Positions 9,708 to 20,527 of a stretch of 64,000 bases of DNA are shown one piece after another (positions within the stretch are counted from its first letter, which is position 1; the number at the start of each line of letters is the position of its first letter). A model generated the notes under the pieces. That model was not told the DNA's origin. It ran no database searches and saw only the letters and a program-made list of their open reading frames with translations. Source of the stretch: BRH-c25 sp035627615 (GTDB lineage: Bacteria > Bacillota > Clostridia > Lutisporales > Lutisporaceae). Made by a program: the position numbers and the translations under genes. The DNA is taken from positions 23,797-87,796 of the forward strand of contig DASPLL010000074.1 in the NCBI GenBank assembly GCA_035627615.1, written 5' to 3'.

Positions 9708-9843
9708 AAATTCTTTTACAAATATTTTTATAATATTTATTTAATATTATATGCTTTTATTTTGTCACAAACGTTTTAATATTCATAAAAGTCTAAAAAC
9801 TCATCAAATTTAATATAGCATAAGCTTTTTTATATTGCAACCA

Positions 9844-11154
9844 CTAGAGCCCTGACTGGGTAAATTTTTCTAAATCCCTGAGCGCCCTCTCTGCATAGTA
9901 GCCGCCCTTTTCCTTTTTATTCCTTATCTTGTATTCCGGCTGTGGAAATATGCCGAAACTGACATTCATAGGCTGAAAGTTCTTTATCGTGTTATCAGTA
10001 ATATAGCGGCACAAAGCTCCATGAGCCGTAGTGTCCGGGAATACCAGAGGTTCCATTCCCTTAATGACCCTTGCGGCATTTATTCCTGCCACCAGACCCG
10101 AAGAGGCGGATTCAACATAACCTTCAACCCCTGTTATCTGACCTGCGAAAAACAGTCTGTCATTGCCCTTTATTTGCAGAGTAGGCCTCATAAGCTTGGG
10201 TGAATTGATAAAGGTATTTCTATGCATGACGCCGTACCTTACAAATTCTGCATTAATCAGCCCTGGTATCATACTAAACACTCTTTTCTGCTCACCCCAT
10301 TTGAGGTGTGTCTGGAAACCAACGATATTGTACAAGGTGCCGTCCTTATTGTCCTGCCTGAGCTGTACCACTGCATGAGGCAGCTTTCCCGTCCTCGGAT
10401 CTATAAGCCCCACCGGCTTCAGCGGTCCGAAAAGCAAGGTCTGCGGACCTCTTTTTGCCATGGTTTCAACAGGCATACAGCCTTCAAATACAACTTCCTT
10501 CTCAAAACATTTTACCGGTGCCACCCCCGCATTTACCAGCTCTTTGTAAAATGACAGGTACTCCTCCTCTGTCATCGGACAATTGATATAATCACTGTCT
10601 CCTTTATCATATCTCGATGCTTTGAATACCTTGTCATGATCTATCGATTCATAAGTAACGATCGGAGCTGCCGCATCGTAGAAATAGAAATATTCGCTAT
10701 CCATCATCCTGCTTATGCTAATAGACAGCCTGTCTGAAGTAAGCGGACCTGTTGCAACTATTACAAGTTCATCCTGAGGCAGCTCGGTAATCTCTTCCCG
10801 CACTATTTCTATCCCCGGATGATTTGTTAGCCTGTCAGTTATTTCCTGGGAAAAACCTTCCCTGTCTACAGCCAGCGCGCCACCTGCCGGCAGCGCTTTA
10901 CTATCGGCACATTCCATTATAAGTGAACCGAGCCTGCGCATTTCTTCCTTCAAAAGCCCTACTGCATTTTCAAGCTGATTGGAACGGAGTGAATTGCTGC
11001 ATACCAGTTCTCCAAACTTGTCTGTATGATGAGCCGGCGTATTGTTCACCGGCCTCATCTCATACAGCCTGACCCTTATGCCCCTCCGGGCAAGCTGCCA
11101 TGCTGCCTCACTGCCGGCCAACCCTGCGCCGATAACTATCACATGATCCTTCAA
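9844..11154 (-). CDS. trmFO: tRNA (uracil-54-C5)-methyltransferase, folate/FAD-dependent (TrmFO)
   Basis: A 436-residue flavoprotein that makes ribothymidine at position 54 of tRNAs using methylenetetrahydrofolate. The FAD-binding motif VIGAGLAGSEAAWQLARRG is at the N-terminus. The C-terminal FAD motif GQITGVEGYVESASSGL is clear, as is the MRPVNNTPAHHTDKFGELVC segment with its conserved Cys. It follows topA, the conserved gid position. The recombinase gene xerC/codV that usually follows is absent here. Confidence 0.97.
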   Translation of the reverse strand: MKDHVIVIGAGLAGSEAAWQLARRGIRVRLYEMRPVNNTPAHHTDKFGELVCSNSLRSNQLENAVGLLKEEMRRLGSLIMECADSKALPAGGALAVDREGFSQEITDRLTNHPGIEIVREEITELPQDELVIVATGPLTSDRLSISISRMMDSEYFYFYDAAAPIVTYESIDHDKVFKASRYDKGDSDYINCPMTEEEYLSFYKELVNAGVAPVKCFEKEVVFEGCMPVETMAKRGPQTLLFGPLKPVGLIDPRTGKLPHAVVQLRQDNKDGTLYNIVGFQTHLKWGEQKRVFSMIPGLINAEFVRYGVMHRNTFINSPKLMRPTLQIKGNDRLFFAGQITGVEGYVESASSGLVAGINAARVIKGMEPLVFPDTTAHGALCRYITDNTIKNFQPMNVSFGIFPQPEYKIRNKKEKGGYYAERALRDLEKFTQSGL

Positions 11155-11208
11155 ATCTATTCCACCTTCTTATCCCCGCATGTTACAAAAAAAACTTCCT
11201 TAATAATA

Positions 11209-13296
11209 TCATTCAGAGCCTTTTTTAAAACCACAGGCTTCATTAGTGCATTTATGCTCGTTGCCCTTTTTGGTATACTTTTTCACCATCAGACTGCCGC
11301 ATTTCGGGCATTTTTCCGCAATCGGCTCATCCCAGGTGACAAAGCTGCATTCCGGATACTTGTTGCAGCCATAAAACTTCCTGCCCTTTTTTGTTTTACG
11401 GGCAATAAGCTCTCCTGAACACTGGGGGCAGCCGATACCTGTGCTCTCTACTATTGCTTTCGTATTTCTGCACTGGGGGAAGCCCGGACAGGCCAGGAAC
11501 TTGCCGAACCGGCCCTGTTTGTATACCATATTCCTTCCGCACAGCTCGCAGATCACATCGCTTACTTCATCCTGTATCTCAATTTTTCCTACTTTTTCTT
11601 CTGCGCTGCTCAGAGTTTTCTCAAAGGGCATATAGAATTCCTTTATCACCTGTACCCAGTCCTTTTCGCCCTCTTCTATCTCATCCAGCTTGTTCTCCAT
11701 ATTTGCAGTGAATTCTACATCAACAATATCTGTAAAGAATTCCTTCATGATCCCTGTCACTTTTTCACCCAGGTCGGTCGGTGTAAGGAACTTCTTCTCC
11801 CTTATTACATAACCTCTGGCAAGTACCGTGGAAATTATCGGGGCATATGTGCTCGGCCTTCCTATACCCTTCTCTTCCAGAGCTTTGACAAGTGTCGCTT
11901 CTGTATATCTCAGAGGAGGCTCAGTAAAGTGCTGTTTGTGATCCAGCTTCTTGAGCTTAACCGTCTGCCCTTCTGAAAGATTCGGAAGAGTTATTTCCTC
12001 CTCATCCTTATCATCTCCGCCCTCCTTGTAGATGCTCATGAAGCCTGCAAATTTCATGATGCTTCCATAGGCCTTGAAAATATATCCATTGGCTTCAATA
12101 TCCGCCGTAACCGTATCAAATACGGCAGCCTGCATCTGGCTTGCTACAAACCTTTCCCATATCAGCTTATAAAGCCTGTATTGATCCTTATCAAGGGATT
12201 CCTTAATATTCTCAGGCTCCCTGCCTATAGAAGACGGCCTAATGGCTTCGTGGGCATCCTGAACCTTTTTACCTGACTTATTCTGTTTTACATCAGCTCC
12301 AAGGTAGTTCTTACCGTATTTTTCAGTAATATATTGGGCGGCATCTTTTTTTGCTTCATCAGAGATTCTTACTGAATCTGTTCTTATATACGTAACAAGT
12401 CCGAGGGTGCCTTCACCCTTTATATCGACTCCTTCATACAGCTGCTGTGCCACCATCATTGTTTTCTTGGTCGTAAAGCCCAGCTTCCTGTATGCCTCCT
12501 GCTGAAGAGTACTGGTTATAAAAGGATTGGGAGCATTTCTTCTCTTCTCTCCCTTTTTTATTTTCTTAACAGTATACTTTGCGCCTTTAAGCGCCTCAAG
12601 CACTCTGTTCATTTCGTCCTCACCGGATATTTCCTGTTTTTCATTTTCAGTTCCGTAAAACTTGGCGTCAAAATTCTTTTTGGTATCAGGATCATTGAGC
12701 TTTGCTACAAGGGACCAGTATTCCTTTGGAACGAAGGCTCTTATTTCATTTTCCCTGTCGCATATCATCCTTAAAGCAACTGATTGTACTCTGCCGGCAC
12801 TAAGGCCCTTCTTCACCTTTTTCCACAGCAGCGGACTGATCTTGTAGCCTACCAGCCTGTCAAGCACTCTTCTCGCCTGCTGTGCGTCAATCACGTTAAA
12901 ATTAAGCTTTCTCGGATTCTTCAGTGCAGTAATGACAGCAGTCTTTGTTATTTCATTAAATTCAATCCTCGAAACGTTCTTCATGTCAAGATTGAGTATG
13001 TTCGCCAGATGCCAGGAAATAGCCTCCCCCTCCCTGTCAGGGTCGGTTGCAAGAAATATCCTGTCACAGTTCTTGGCTTCCTTGCGAAGCTTCTCGGTAA
13101 TCTCACCCTTGCCCCTTATAGTAATATATTTGGGTTCAAAATTCTTCTCTATATCAATACCCAACTGACTTTTGGGCAAATCCCTGATATGCCCCATGGA
13201 TGCCTCAACCTTATAGCTTGAGCTTAAAAACTTCTTTATAGTTTTTACTTTAGCAGGTGACTCAACAATTACCAAAGATGTTTTCAAATAATTCAC
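11209..13296 (-). CDS. topA: DNA topoisomerase I
   Basis: A 695-residue type IA topoisomerase that relaxes negative supercoils. The TOPRIM domain is at the N-terminus (VESPAKVKTI; ATDPDREGEAIS near residues 83-94). The active-site Tyr is in VTYIRTDSVR at about residue 303. Three C-terminal CxxC zinc modules follow (beginning CELCGRNM, CPQCSGEL and CPKCGSLM). Length and order are standard. It is 47 bp downstream of dprA. Confidence 0.98.
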   Translation of the reverse strand: MNYLKTSLVIVESPAKVKTIKKFLSSSYKVEASMGHIRDLPKSQLGIDIEKNFEPKYITIRGKGEITEKLRKEAKNCDRIFLATDPDREGEAISWHLANILNLDMKNVSRIEFNEITKTAVITALKNPRKLNFNVIDAQQARRVLDRLVGYKISPLLWKKVKKGLSAGRVQSVALRMICDRENEIRAFVPKEYWSLVAKLNDPDTKKNFDAKFYGTENEKQEISGEDEMNRVLEALKGAKYTVKKIKKGEKRRNAPNPFITSTLQQEAYRKLGFTTKKTMMVAQQLYEGVDIKGEGTLGLVTYIRTDSVRISDEAKKDAAQYITEKYGKNYLGADVKQNKSGKKVQDAHEAIRPSSIGREPENIKESLDKDQYRLYKLIWERFVASQMQAAVFDTVTADIEANGYIFKAYGSIMKFAGFMSIYKEGGDDKDEEEITLPNLSEGQTVKLKKLDHKQHFTEPPLRYTEATLVKALEEKGIGRPSTYAPIISTVLARGYVIREKKFLTPTDLGEKVTGIMKEFFTDIVDVEFTANMENKLDEIEEGEKDWVQVIKEFYMPFEKTLSSAEEKVGKIEIQDEVSDVICELCGRNMVYKQGRFGKFLACPGFPQCRNTKAIVESTGIGCPQCSGELIARKTKKGRKFYGCNKYPECSFVTWDEPIAEKCPKCGSLMVKKYTKKGNEHKCTNEACGFKKGSE

Positions 13297-13343
13297 CCCA
13301 TTTTAAAAATTCAAATCATATTATAACAGAATATAGAAAAAAA

Positions 13344-14432
13344 TCAAATTAAAAGGTAATTTCCACCAATCTGCTGAATTAATCCCTTTATTTCCAGCTT
13401 CGTCAGAGCAGCCATGACCTTTCCCGGCTGAAGCTCCGTTGCAGCTGCAATTTCATCCTTGTCTCCCCCCATTTTTTTCAGATATGCTAGTATACGCTCT
13501 TCTTCCGCACTTATGTCAGACCTCCCACAATTATCCGCATCACTTTTTCCCTTGTATGTCAGATTCAGATTCAGCTCTTCAATTATATCTTCAAGTTCGC
13601 TTACAAGCTTTGCACCGTTCTTAATCAATGTATTCGTACCCTTGCTGTTTGGCGAGCTGATATTTCCTGGAACGGCAAAGACTTCTCTTCCCTGCTCCAG
13701 GGCAAAATCGGCGGTGATCAGGGAACCGCTTTTCTCTCCGGCTTCTACTACTATTACTCCTAAGGACATTCCGCTAATAATCCTGTTTCTTGCCGGGAAT
13801 TGCTGCGGAAAAGCCTCCCTGTCAAAGGGGTACTCAGAAATCAAAGCGCCGCATTTCTGAATTTCCTGACTTAACTGATAGTTGGTCATAGGATAGACAT
13901 GCTTGAGTCCACAGGCAAATACGGCAATCGTCCTTCCATTTACCGAGACGGCCCCTCTATGTGCAGCAGAATCAATTCCCAATGCCATTCCGCTTACTAT
14001 TGTAATTTCTAATTCTGCAAGACGCGCCGCAATTCTTTTTGCCATCCTCAGCCCGTAATCACTTGCTTTTCTTGAGCCGACTATTCCAACTGCGAGAGAG
14101 TCGCTTTCCTTAAGCTCTCCCTTGACATACAGCACAGGAGGCGGATCATATATGTTTTTCAGATTATCAGGATACTCATTATCAAGTATAGTATAAACTT
14201 TTATACCATTTTCTTTCACTGTTCTTAAATAATCATTAGCATTTTCAAGATTTCTATGCAAAGATACCGTCTTAGCAGTCTGTGCATTTATTATTCCCGT
14301 TTCCAGAAGCTCACTGCAAGAGCACTGATATACATTTTCAGCAGAACCAAAATGCCTGATGAGATTGAGACAGCTTTTGCTTCCTACTCCCGGAAGCGAG
14401 GACAGCCATATCCAATATTTTTTGTCTTCCAT
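13344..14432 (-). CDS. dprA: DNA-processing protein DprA (Smf)
   Basis: A 362-residue protein that loads RecA onto incoming single-stranded DNA during transformation and is widespread even in species not known to be competent. A SAM/HhH-like N-terminal region contains LPGVGSKSCLNLI. The Rossmann core contains VGSRKASDYG and SGMALGIDSAAHRGA, with GSLITADFALEQGREVFAVPG after it. A C-terminal winged helix ends the protein. It starts the dprA-topA-trmFO cluster. Confidence 0.97.
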   Translation of the reverse strand: MEDKKYWIWLSSLPGVGSKSCLNLIRHFGSAENVYQCSCSELLETGIINAQTAKTVSLHRNLENANDYLRTVKENGIKVYTILDNEYPDNLKNIYDPPPVLYVKGELKESDSLAVGIVGSRKASDYGLRMAKRIAARLAELEITIVSGMALGIDSAAHRGAVSVNGRTIAVFACGLKHVYPMTNYQLSQEIQKCGALISEYPFDREAFPQQFPARNRIISGMSLGVIVVEAGEKSGSLITADFALEQGREVFAVPGNISSPNSKGTNTLIKNGAKLVSELEDIIEELNLNLTYKGKSDADNCGRSDISAEEERILAYLKKMGGDKDEIAAATELQPGKVMAALTKLEIKGLIQQIGGNYLLI

Positions 14433-14536
14433 ATAATCCCCTTTCCATTACATGCTTTATGGTAGGTAATGGATACAATTTTGTTACAATCTTCATTAAA
14501 TTGTTACACTATGATAACAACTTTGTAATAAAGTTT

Positions 14537-14545
14537 TGATATAAT
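14537..14545 (+). promoter_or_regulatory. Extended -10 promoter for a candidate small RNA
   Basis: TGaTATAAT is a perfect extended -10 element. No good -35 lies 16-18 bp upstream of it. A second possible promoter is TTGTTA (14501-14506), 17 bp, then TGTAAT (14524-14529). Either would start a plus-strand transcript that ends at the terminator at 14596-14622. It points away from dprA. Confidence 0.5.
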
Positions 14546-14551
14546 AAAATC

Positions 14552-14622
14552 AGCAAGGATGACAAAAGTAATTAATTCTTCCCCCTCCTATTTACAACCG
14601 GTAGATATTTCTACCGGTTTTT
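14552..14622 (+). ncRNA. Candidate small RNA with a C-rich (CCCCCTCC) segment
   Basis: The interval runs from a perfect extended -10 to a strong intrinsic terminator. The terminator is AACCGGTAGA, loop TATT, TCTACCGGTT, then T5, at 14596-14622. No plus-strand protein gene lies nearby. The transcript carries TTCCCCCTCC at about 14579-14588, complementary to a Shine-Dalgarno sequence, a feature of Firmicutes small RNAs that block translation. A 21-codon frame (ATG at 14559, weak AAGG) spans the same interval and is an alternative reading. Confidence 0.4.
14596..14622 (+). terminator. Intrinsic terminator, plus strand
   Basis: A perfect 10-bp stem (AACCGGTAGA / TCTACCGGTT) with a four-base loop is followed by TTTTT on the plus strand. 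The minus strand lacks a U-tract after the stem, so it does not serve the neighbouring minus-strand gene well. Confidence 0.75.
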
Positions 14623-14631
14623 AGTTTTACC

Positions 14632-15072
14632 TTAAAACGGATCTTTTCTTCTCAGTTTTCTTATCCCGTACAGTACTGAGTAGCCTGCAAATTTCACTGT
14701 GTTTGAAATTACCTTGACAGTACCTTTCCCTATGGATTGTAAAGTATCCCCTGTGAGCTTTATATCCTCCTTTATCTCATCTAATGATATGCCTGACTCC
14801 TCCAGATATTTCCCCGTAATTTGCCTGTCTGAAGCTTCAATTACTTTTTCCAGGCAGTGAAGCATAACCAAAAGATTGTCCAGCTGTCCTGCCACAGGTA
14901 TTATTCCTGGTATAAGCTCTATGGGAGACAAGCTGTAAGCGATACCCATGGAAAGCAGCACTTTATGCCTCCTGCGGATCCCATCGCTTTTATACAGCTT
15001 TATAAGCAGCTTGCTGTAGCGAGGCAGCTTACCGATAACTGAAAATATATCCCTTTCTTCATTATTGCCCAT
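14632..15072 (-). CDS. DUF1232 (YkvA-like) membrane-associated protein
   Basis: A 146-residue protein with the DUF1232 core IAYSLSPIELIPGIIPVAGQ followed by LDNLL, near residues 44-70. That core is a short amphipathic or membrane-embedded hairpin of unknown function. The rest is charged helix. It lies between a heptamer array and the dprA promoter region, downstream of comM. No partner or substrate is known for the family. Confidence 0.8.
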   Translation of the reverse strand: MGNNEERDIFSVIGKLPRYSKLLIKLYKSDGIRRRHKVLLSMGIAYSLSPIELIPGIIPVAGQLDNLLVMLHCLEKVIEASDRQITGKYLEESGISLDEIKEDIKLTGDTLQSIGKGTVKVISNTVKFAGYSVLYGIRKLRRKDPF

Positions 15073-15175
15073 TATCCCATCTCCATAAATATAAAAATTT
15101 CCGTATCCCTCCGTGTAAAAGAGCCGTGTGATCCGTGTTACCCGTCCCTGGACCTGTGAGGAATACCCGAACTTT

Positions 15176-16747
<1,572 letters not shown>

Positions 16748-16846
16748 ACCACTCCAAATATGTATTTATTTTTATTAAATATTTCTATATATACTATTTT
16801 TTTCCTTCTTTTATAAATATTTAACGTAAAAAAAGAAACATGTCGG

Positions 16847-17656
16847 TTATTCTGCATGTTTCTTCCTTATCGAAAACTCGTACATCAATATGGATGCCGC
16901 AATACCTGCGTTAAGGGATTCCGCATGCCCCGGCATTGGTATTTTTACATTGGTATCAAGGAGTTCTTTAATTTCATTCCCTATTCCCTGAGATTCATTC
17001 CCTATTATAATTGCCGACCTTTTATAGTCAGGGAGGGTAATACAGCTTTCACTGCTGTGGGGGTCTGCGCCTACCGTCATGATATTTCTGCCCTTCAGCC
17101 TCATAACAGTCTCTGCAGTATCCATATTCTGAATAACCGGGATGTGGAACAAAGAGCCCATGGTTGCTCTTATAGTCTTTCCATTGTATAAGTCCACACT
17201 ATCTTTTGACAACAGCACAGCATCGATTCCACAGGCATCTGCAGTTCTTATTATTGTTCCTGCATTTCCCGGATCCCTTACTTCATGAAGCAGCACTATG
17301 CACAGCTCATCTTTTAAAATGATACTGTCAAGGTCATGCTTCAGCTTTCCGGCAACAGCAACTATACCCTGGGGCGTATCAGTTTCACCGGCTTCCTTGA
17401 ATACCCTGTCTTCAGCAATATGCATAGGAATGCCGTTTTTATTGAAGGCAGCTTCATACTCGTTATACTTACTCTGCTCTGCAAAGCTTTGACTTACCAG
17501 TACCAAAGATAAGGATGCATTGTAATCCAGCGCTTCTTTCAGGAGCTTTTCACCTTCAATCAGGAACTTGTCGTATTCATCCCTGAACTTCTTCATATGA
17601 AAGGATTTAATGTATTTTATTATCTTATTGGAGCTGCTTTTTATCACTTCATTCAT
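16847..17656 (-). CDS. TrmH/SpoU family RNA 2'-O-methyltransferase
   Basis: A 269-residue SPOUT-class enzyme. An N-terminal substrate-binding domain contains KKFRDEYDKFLIEGEKLLKEAL. The SpoU domain contains LLHEVRDPGNAGTIIRTADA, IIGNESQGIG and IPMPGHAESLNAGIAASI, the three knot motifs for SAM and catalysis. It probably methylates 23S rRNA or tRNA at a ribose, but the exact site cannot be read. It lies 5 bp after the ktrA gene. Confidence 0.92.
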   Translation of the reverse strand: MNEVIKSSSNKIIKYIKSFHMKKFRDEYDKFLIEGEKLLKEALDYNASLSLVLVSQSFAEQSKYNEYEAAFNKNGIPMHIAEDRVFKEAGETDTPQGIVAVAGKLKHDLDSIILKDELCIVLLHEVRDPGNAGTIIRTADACGIDAVLLSKDSVDLYNGKTIRATMGSLFHIPVIQNMDTAETVMRLKGRNIMTVGADPHSSESCITLPDYKRSAIIIGNESQGIGNEIKELLDTNVKIPMPGHAESLNAGIAASILMYEFSIRKKHAE

Positions 17657-17661
17657 AACGC

Positions 17662-18321
17662 CTATTCTGTTTTCCTCTCCAATTTTTTCAGGTCATCATT
17701 ATCACCGATGACGATAAGTATGTCTCCTTCCCTGATTTCCAAATCGGCTTTTGGAGATATATTTATGCTGTCATCATTCCTGTTCCTTATGGCAACTACA
17801 GTAACGCCGAATTTTGCTCTCAGATTCAGGTCTCTGAGATCCCTTCCTATCCAGCTTGGCAATATTGCAAATTCTATAATGCTGTGCTCCGGCGACAGCT
17901 CAATATATTCCAGTATATTTGTCGCGATAAGGTTATGAGCTACTCGTTCTCCCATATCTCTTTCAGGAAATACTACCCTGTCAGCCCCGATTTTCAACAG
18001 CACCTTTGCATGAAGTTCATTCTGAGCCTTTGCAACAACATACTCAACACCCAGCTCTTTAAGCATGAGGGTTACAATAATACTGGATTGTATATCGGAA
18101 CCTATTGCAACAACACCTACATCAAAATTTCTTACACCCAATGACTTTAATACACTTTCATCTGTTGCATCAGCAGAAACTGCGTGAGTCACCTTGTCAG
18201 ATATTTTCTGTATTACATCCTCTTCGGTATCTATTGCCAGAACCTCATGGCCTAATGCGTACAACCTCTCGGCCACGGCTTTTCCAAATCTTCCTATACC
18301 TATAACAACAAATTGTTTCAT
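17662..18321 (-). CDS. ktrA: Potassium uptake regulatory subunit KtrA/TrkA (RCK protein)
   Basis: A 219-residue RCK protein. The N-terminal Rossmann fold (FVVIGIGRFGKAVAERLYALG) binds nucleotide, and the C-terminal TrkA-C domain (from about residue 135) is where Ktr systems bind a second regulator such as c-di-AMP. It forms an octameric ring on the membrane subunit encoded 17 bp upstream. The gene pair and length fit KtrA. Confidence 0.95.
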   Translation of the reverse strand: MKQFVVIGIGRFGKAVAERLYALGHEVLAIDTEEDVIQKISDKVTHAVSADATDESVLKSLGVRNFDVGVVAIGSDIQSSIIVTLMLKELGVEYVVAKAQNELHAKVLLKIGADRVVFPERDMGERVAHNLIATNILEYIELSPEHSIIEFAILPSWIGRDLRDLNLRAKFGVTVVAIRNRNDDSINISPKADLEIREGDILIVIGDNDDLKKLERKTE

Positions 18322-18338
18322 TCTGATTCCCCTTTCAC

Positions 18339-19712
18339 TTAACCAACCATTATCCTATCTTCCGGATATTTCATGCTTCCCTTATTCTTACTTGCCCTCT
18401 GAGCTAAAGCTAATATAAGGGTTAAAGGTCCTACCCTTCCCGCAAACATTGTAATACTGATTATTATTCTCCCTAATAAACTCAGATTAGGGGTAATCCC
18501 TAATGAAAGCCCAACCGTACCAAAAGCTGATGTAGCTTCAAAAAACAGAGTCATGAAATCCGCTCTTTCTGTTATGGACAAAACCATGGTCACAATTACT
18601 ACCAGACTCAGGCTTACTGCAACCACAGCCATTGCTCTGTAAACCAAATACTTCGGCAAATGTCTTTTAAACACCTCCGTGTCCTCTTTTCCTTTTATTA
18701 CAGCCAATACAGTCAGGAAAAGAATTGCAGCTGTGGCTGTCTTAATACCGCCGGCTGTAGAACCCGGGGAGCCGCCGATAAACATCATAATTATAGTCAT
18801 AAACTTCGTAGGCAAGCTCAATGCTCCGGTATCCAAGGTATTAAAACCAGCAGTTCTTGGTGTTACGGAGTGAAAGAAGGATGCCATCACTTTCCCGGAA
18901 AGAGGCAAATTCTTTATAGTATCCGGATTGTTTATTTCTAAAATAAACACAAATACCGCACCAATGATGATAAGTATGAATGTCGCCGACAGAACCACCT
19001 TGCCGTGAAGTGTGATATTTCTGAGACTTCTTTCCTTTATTGCTCTGTAAATATCCATCCATACCGAGAAGCCAAGACCACCTGTTACAATTAAAAGCAT
19101 TGCATTGGTATTGAGAATGAAATTGTTTGCATAAGGCGTAAAGCTTCTAAAGTCTCCAAGCAAATCAAATCCCGCATTGCAGAAGGCAGATATTGAATGG
19201 AATACACCAAAGGCTATTCCCTTTTTCAGACCATAATCCGGTATAAAAACAAGTAAGAAAAATACCGCTCCTATAATTTCTATTGCAAAGGTTGCTATAA
19301 TGATATTCTTGGTAAGCCTTACCAATCCTTCAAGATCAAACCGGTTCAAAGATTCCTGTATCAGCAACCTTTCTCTTAAGGTTATTCTTCTTCCCAATAA
19401 AAGAGACAGAAGTGTGGACATTGTCATAAAACCGAGACCGCCAATCTGTATTAGAAACAAGATCACAACCTGGCCGAATACCGTCCAATAAGTACCGGTA
19501 TCAACCACAACAAGACCTGTAACACACACCGCAGATGTTGACGTAAAAACCGCATTAATAAACCCTACAGGCTGCCCGTCTTTTGATGCCATTGGCATGT
19601 TTAGAAGTAAAGCACCAATAAATATAATTGCTGCAAAACCTACAACAATCATCTGCGTTGGTGTAACCTTCAATCTTCTTCTTAGTAAACTGAATTCAAT
19701 TATTTTTATCAC
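18339..19712 (-). CDS. ktrB: Potassium transporter membrane subunit KtrB/TrkH
   Basis: A 457-residue membrane protein with four membrane-pore-membrane repeats. The selectivity-filter glycines are visible in AVCVTGLVVVD, FCNAGFDLLG, TPRTAGFNTLD and FGTVGLSLGI. The start codon is GTG with a weak Shine-Dalgarno. The next ATG (residue 21) would lie inside the first helix, so the GTG is kept. It is translated with ktrA, the gating ring, and TrmH follows in the operon. Confidence 0.94.
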   Translation of the reverse strand: MIKIIEFSLLRRRLKVTPTQMIVVGFAAIIFIGALLLNMPMASKDGQPVGFINAVFTSTSAVCVTGLVVVDTGTYWTVFGQVVILFLIQIGGLGFMTMSTLLSLLLGRRITLRERLLIQESLNRFDLEGLVRLTKNIIIATFAIEIIGAVFFLLVFIPDYGLKKGIAFGVFHSISAFCNAGFDLLGDFRSFTPYANNFILNTNAMLLIVTGGLGFSVWMDIYRAIKERSLRNITLHGKVVLSATFILIIIGAVFVFILEINNPDTIKNLPLSGKVMASFFHSVTPRTAGFNTLDTGALSLPTKFMTIIMMFIGGSPGSTAGGIKTATAAILFLTVLAVIKGKEDTEVFKRHLPKYLVYRAMAVVAVSLSLVVIVTMVLSITERADFMTLFFEATSAFGTVGLSLGITPNLSLLGRIIISITMFAGRVGPLTLILALAQRASKNKGSMKYPEDRIMVG

Positions 19713-19849
19713 CTCGCCGGGTAGTATCCTATGTATTGTTAAATATTAACTATCTACTATTAACTATATAATTATAACACTGTTATATAGAGAATCAAGC
19801 TCTTATTAATTTTTACAAAAATGCATTTATATATGACATGAAAAGAAAA

Positions 19850-19868
19850 AAAGACCTTATCGGCCTTT
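19850..19868 (-). terminator. Terminator of the infC-rpmI-rplT operon
   Basis: On the minus strand AAAGGCC, a five-base loop and GGTCTTT form a 7-bp stem with one G-U pair, followed by a run of seven T. It lies 17 bp beyond the rplT stop. Confidence 0.85.
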
Positions 19869-19885
19869 AAGAAAAAAATATATAA

Positions 19886-20245
19886 CTAAGCGTTAAGCTT
19901 CTCTTTTGCTGTATCAACAAGCTTTGTAAATGCTGCTGCGTCGTTTATTGCAAGCTCTGAAAGCATTTTTCTGTTTATTTCTATGCCTGAAAGCTTGAGT
20001 CCGTTTATGAGCCTGCTGTAGGATATTCCGTTGTTTCTTGCTGCTGCATTTATTCTGGCTATCCAAAGCTTCCTGTAGTCTCTCTTTTTAAGCTTTCTTC
20101 CTATATATGCGAACCTTAAAGCCCTTATAACTGTTTCATTGGCTATTCTATATTTTTTGCTTCTGGCGCCTACATATCCTTTTGCCAGCTTCAATATTTT
20201 TCTACGTTTCTTATGTGCGTTTAACGCTCTTTTTACTCTTGCCAT
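19886..20245 (-). CDS. rplT: 50S ribosomal protein L20
   Basis: A 119-residue very basic protein. The N-terminus (ARVKRALNAHKKRRKILKLA) and ISYSRLINGL near the C-terminus are L20 hallmarks. L20 is needed for early 50S assembly and represses its own operon by binding the leader upstream of infC. It is last in infC-rpmI-rplT. Confidence 0.98.
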   Translation of the reverse strand: MARVKRALNAHKKRRKILKLAKGYVGARSKKYRIANETVIRALRFAYIGRKLKKRDYRKLWIARINAAARNNGISYSRLINGLKLSGIEINRKMLSELAINDAAAFTKLVDTAKEKLNA

Positions 20246-20266
20246 CTTCTGCTGCCTCCCTGTCTA

Positions 20267-20464
20267 TTATTTGTATGGAACTAATTTTCTTATCATTTTT
20301 GCTTCAGTAGCACTTGCATAAGCGCCTTTTCTAAGTTTTCTTGTGCGCTTTGTGCTCTTCTTTGTGAGAATATGCTGCTTATATGCGCATGCTCTCTTTA
20401 CTTTACCTGTTTTAGTAAAGCTGAATCTTTTTGCTGATGCTCTGTGGGTCTTCTGTTTAGGCAT
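20267..20464 (-). CDS. rpmI: 50S ribosomal protein L35
   Basis: A 65-residue basic protein starting MPKQKTHRASAKRFSFTKTG, the usual L35 sequence. It lies between infC and rplT with 21 bp to rplT. Confidence 0.98.
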   Translation of the reverse strand: MPKQKTHRASAKRFSFTKTGKVKRACAYKQHILTKKSTKRTRKLRKGAYASATEAKMIRKLVPYK

Positions 20465-20527
20465 TAAAAATCCTCTCCTTCTGTACTATCCATATTTTGA
20501 ATTGTAGTATTTAATCTGTATAACGGC

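Noticed and set aside
9593..9709. N-terminal extension of HslV
   Set aside because: It consists of heptamer-repeat sequence, the GGAGG favours the ATG at 9592, and the family needs a near-terminal Thr.
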